This document shows, piece by piece, positions 61,346-64,000 of a DNA stretch of 64,000 nt. Source of the stretch: Epiperipatus broadwayi (taxonomy: Eukaryota; Onychophora; Udeonychophora; Euonychophora; Peripatidae); NCBI GenBank assembly GCA_028023455.1, contig JAQFVV010012398.1, positions 5,790,682 to 5,854,681 of the forward strand. The letters run 5' to 3'. The notes beneath the pieces were generated by a model that was not told the origin of the DNA, did no database searches, and saw nothing but the letters and a program-made list of their open reading frames with translations. A program made the position numbers and the translations under genes. Within the stretch, counting starts at the first letter, position 1. Each line of letters begins with the position of its first letter.

Positions 61346-62200
61346 TTGTGGATACAAAATGTTAATTGGTCTATGACTTTAATATGCCCATACCATCTTC
61401 TATGTCATAACTCATGCTATTTTCTATAAAGTGGAAATCAGTAATAGTTAGAGTGGTTAATTTATTGGTAACTGGTAGAGATTATATTATTATTACTAAG
61501 TTTAAACTCAACTATAATGATATTTGCATGATATTATATATAATTGCTACACAGATAAATGCCTAACTCAGATTCTGAATCAAATAAAAGATGAAGTTAC
61601 TTTCTAGGAAAGCTGAACTGAGGTGTGGCAGTCGAACATCAGATTCTAGTGCATTATAAACTATAGTATCAGAATAAGTGTGCCTTGAATGTGTTCTTAA
61701 TTGAGGTTTATTACCTAGTAAATGGTTCCCCAAACCGGGCTACTTGCTATAATATGACGAGGCCTTTTTATTCAAGTGAGCAGAAGAGTGGCTTACAAGT
61801 CCTTTGGAATGTTTTGGTTCCTTCAAATACAAATAAATGGTGCAGTTGCCTTTCGAGGCATGACTGACATGGAAATGATCGAGATGTAGGCCATTATAGG
61901 TATAGCAAGGAGAGATGCATATTTATGCTAACTAGAAACACATTTGCAACGCTAATTTAATATTTTCATAAATTAATTATGCCAAAATCTTAGCTTCTTT
62001 CAGTGCTACTACCACCGGTCAGTTCATAAATGATTATTAAGTCACATGATAAAGGCGATAATAAGAATCTGATTTAAGGGTCTCTGCATAGCTTCTTAAT
62101 CTTTAATTAAATGGAATTATAGCAAAAGTTTAAAGATTTACTAGAACTTGAAACATTAATTATATGTCATATAATTTACATCTAATATCAAACAAACTGA
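61346..62200. other. Mixed-composition DNA, no gene recognised
   Basis: A GC-richer patch at 61690-61920 contains a 60-codon chance frame (61685-61867) without recognisable features. Nothing else was found. Confidence 0.4.
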
Positions 62201-62445
62201 TTTTTAAATAATCTACGTCAAATATGAACTCTTAAATAGCTCACACAAAATATTGATTCTTAAATAAATTACTCAAATATTAATCTTAAATAACTCGTAA
62301 AATATCAATTTCAAATAACTTACGCAAATATGTGTTTTAAATAACATATGTAAAATATACATTTTAAATAACTTGTGCAAAATATACATTTAAAATAACT
62401 TGCACAAAAGATCCGTTGTAAATAACTTATTTTGGGCATTATAAG
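62200..62445. repeat. Degenerate minisatellite, about 28-32-bp unit, eight or nine copies
   Basis: Successive units follow the pattern TTTTAAATAACTTGYGCAAA followed by ATATACA or similar. The best-kept units are between 62330 and 62410 and the pattern fades at both sides. Not coding. Confidence 0.85.
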
Positions 62446-62869
62446 TAACTGATTCACTCTAGCATAAATAATAGTTTGATTTCAGAAGGGAATTTTGCTT
62501 ATATTCTTTATATTACAATAATCTGATATAATAAAAAGGTGCTTAATCGCACTTCCAATAATTATTAACCTACCAAACTCTGTTCTGATGAACATAGCAT
62601 AAATTAATAAACATGAACTTAAAACTAAAGATAGATGGCATAAGAATAAATTGCAGAAAACAATCAATAAAGTTATAATTTAGAAATGAATTTGTTTGAA
62701 ATGGTTTTATAGAAACTAAATATTTATGCTTACTTAAAATATTAATGATCATGCAAGAATTTTGAGAGTGCTCTAAGCTTTAAATAAATTTAATATAAAC
62801 AGTTTAGTGTAACATTTAAATGATATAATTAATTACGAGATTGATTAGTTAGCTAGCTTTTCATTTAGA

Positions 62870-63480
62870 ATAAGTTTAGTTATGAAATTACATATTCTGC
62901 AGAATGATTTACCAGTAATCTTGGTAGTGAGTCTTTCAAGGCATCTTTCTTGTGTGTCTTCTCAGCTGTGGCTTTCCTAGGTTTGAGTCTGGATGCAGCT
63001 GGGAAATATATATCTGTGGCAGCTTTTCCCATTACTCTGGTCAGGAACTCTCTGGGATTTCAGGTGTAGCTTCTCCATCACTGGACTGGGCATGGCTGAA
63101 GTTGATGTTTTCTCTCATTTGGTAGCAGCTTGTCTAAGACAAGTAGATGGTTGTCTATTGTCTCTAGCCAACGATCATCATTTGAACAGCTTGGGTAATG
63201 GCTTTCTAGAATTCAGCTTGCTAAATTAATGGAGGATGGCTTTTTTTTATTATTTTTGGCACTGATCTTTCAGGAAATATATCAGCAGCAGCAACAACAA
63301 CAACTTTTCAACAGCAACAACCACTGCAACCTTGATGGCTACTACAGGCCTTTTTTATATTCTACTTTTGACAGTAGGTCCCTCCCCTTTTACTCTTGCC
63401 ACATCACTTGTTTACTGGCTTGAACTTTGCCTTTAACTAAATATCTACTTAGTAAAATATTTGGTATAGTTAAATCTGGA
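62870..63480. other. GC-richer block with a (CAG)(CAA) tract
   Basis: A chance-length plus-strand frame (62993-63229, 78 codons) and a second (63229-63423, 64 codons) lie in a block less AT-rich than its flanks. The second contains QQQQQQQLFNSNN, encoded by the CAG/CAA tract at 63282-63325. No family is recognised; a stop directly separates the two frames. It might be an exon or a retroelement piece. Confidence 0.3.
63282..63325. repeat. CAG/CAA trinucleotide tract
   Basis: CAGCAGCAGCAACAACAACA followed by imperfect CAACAG units. In the plus-strand frame 63229-63423 it would read as polyglutamine. Confidence 0.85.
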
Positions 63481-63489
63481 CTTAAAAAC

Positions 63490-64000
63490 TATTATTCCAA
63501 TTTGCATCATTGCTACATCCAGAGTCAAAAATATATTCCCTAGAGTTTTGCAAAAGCCCTTAGTGTGGATTTATGCCTGACTGAATTTTATAATTTGTCT
63601 TAGTTATAATTTTAAATAGGTCAAGTTTCAGCCAAAAGATTATTTTTAGACGAAATGTTAAAACCTGTAAACAAAATTACAGCTTGTGTAATTTTAACAA
63701 ACAATAGAACTTGAAATTATTTAAAATGAATATTGAAACTTAAATAAATAATTTTATAAATTTAATCTTATTATTTTGTTATATACATAAATTCTAACTA
63801 CACACCATTATGTTTACTTCAGTTTTAACAAACGTAAATGAATATGCACGTATATAAATATTTAAGACTGTAATTTCAAATTATAATTAACAAGGCGATT
63901 ACACACACACATACTCGGCAATATTATAAGCGCACTCAAAGTTTTAAATTAAAGAAACACACGCAATCTGAGTGAAACAAAATACACTATTATAGACTAT
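63490..64000. other. AT-rich DNA, no feature recognised
   Basis: Ends with a short (AC)n tract at 63901-63910. Nothing else was identified. Confidence 0.5.

Noticed and set aside
62482-62752. Two overlapping minus-strand frames of about 60 codons
   Set aside because: Hydrophobic low-complexity content, no start context and no similarity.

Overview
This is a strongly AT-rich, gene-poor stretch of eukaryotic nuclear DNA, almost certainly from an invertebrate animal. No operons, rRNA, tRNA or CRISPR arrays were seen. What can be recognised is mostly transposable elements: non-LTR retrotransposons of three types (L1/Tx1-like, CR1/Jockey-like, RTE-like), DNA transposons with intact ends (hAT/ZBED-like, pogo/Tc1-like, and one unassigned family with 8-bp target duplications), several foldback or MITE-like hairpins, and interspersed repeats present in two or more copies. 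The sequence alone does not fix the species. A mollusc, cnidarian or other AT-rich metazoan would fit.

Layout. 1-6.5 kb: AT-rich DNA with a tandem duplication, a piece of a foldback family and a hairpin MITE. 6.5-10.4 kb: a decayed L1/Tx1-like LINE on the minus strand. 13.4-16.1 kb: a large hairpin, the 3' end of a CR1-like LINE and a small inverted repeat. 21.7-27 kb: a SINE-like family (one single copy and one inverted pair), a GC-richer island of unknown nature, and a probable 3'-terminal host exon on the minus strand at 22.6-22.8 kb. 27.9-34.2 kb: a nearly complete L1/Tx1-like LINE (minus strand, 5.4 kb, 16-bp target duplication) inserted into a member of another repeat family. 36.4-41.3 kb: a second CR1-like 3' end directly followed by a decayed RTE-like LINE, itself split by a 1.33-kb DNA transposon. 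45-46.6 kb: an hAT element that keeps only the C-terminal part of its transposase and carries a LINE-derived fragment. 52-54.6 kb: an interspersed repeat followed by a six-unit palindromic array. 56.4-57.5 kb: a decayed coding remnant. 59-60.7 kb: a 0.6-kb foldback and a 0.87-kb pogo-like element. 61.1-62.4 kb: two minisatellites.

Host genes. The best candidate is the terminal exon at 22.56-22.84 kb: splice acceptor, about 75 codons, stop, and two overlapping AATAAA signals. A second, weaker candidate exon lies at 49.48-49.67 kb. Everything between is consistent with large introns or intergenic DNA. Nested insertions give a relative order of events: RTE before the 1.33-kb DNA transposon, and the 28-kb repeat family before the 5.4-kb LINE.
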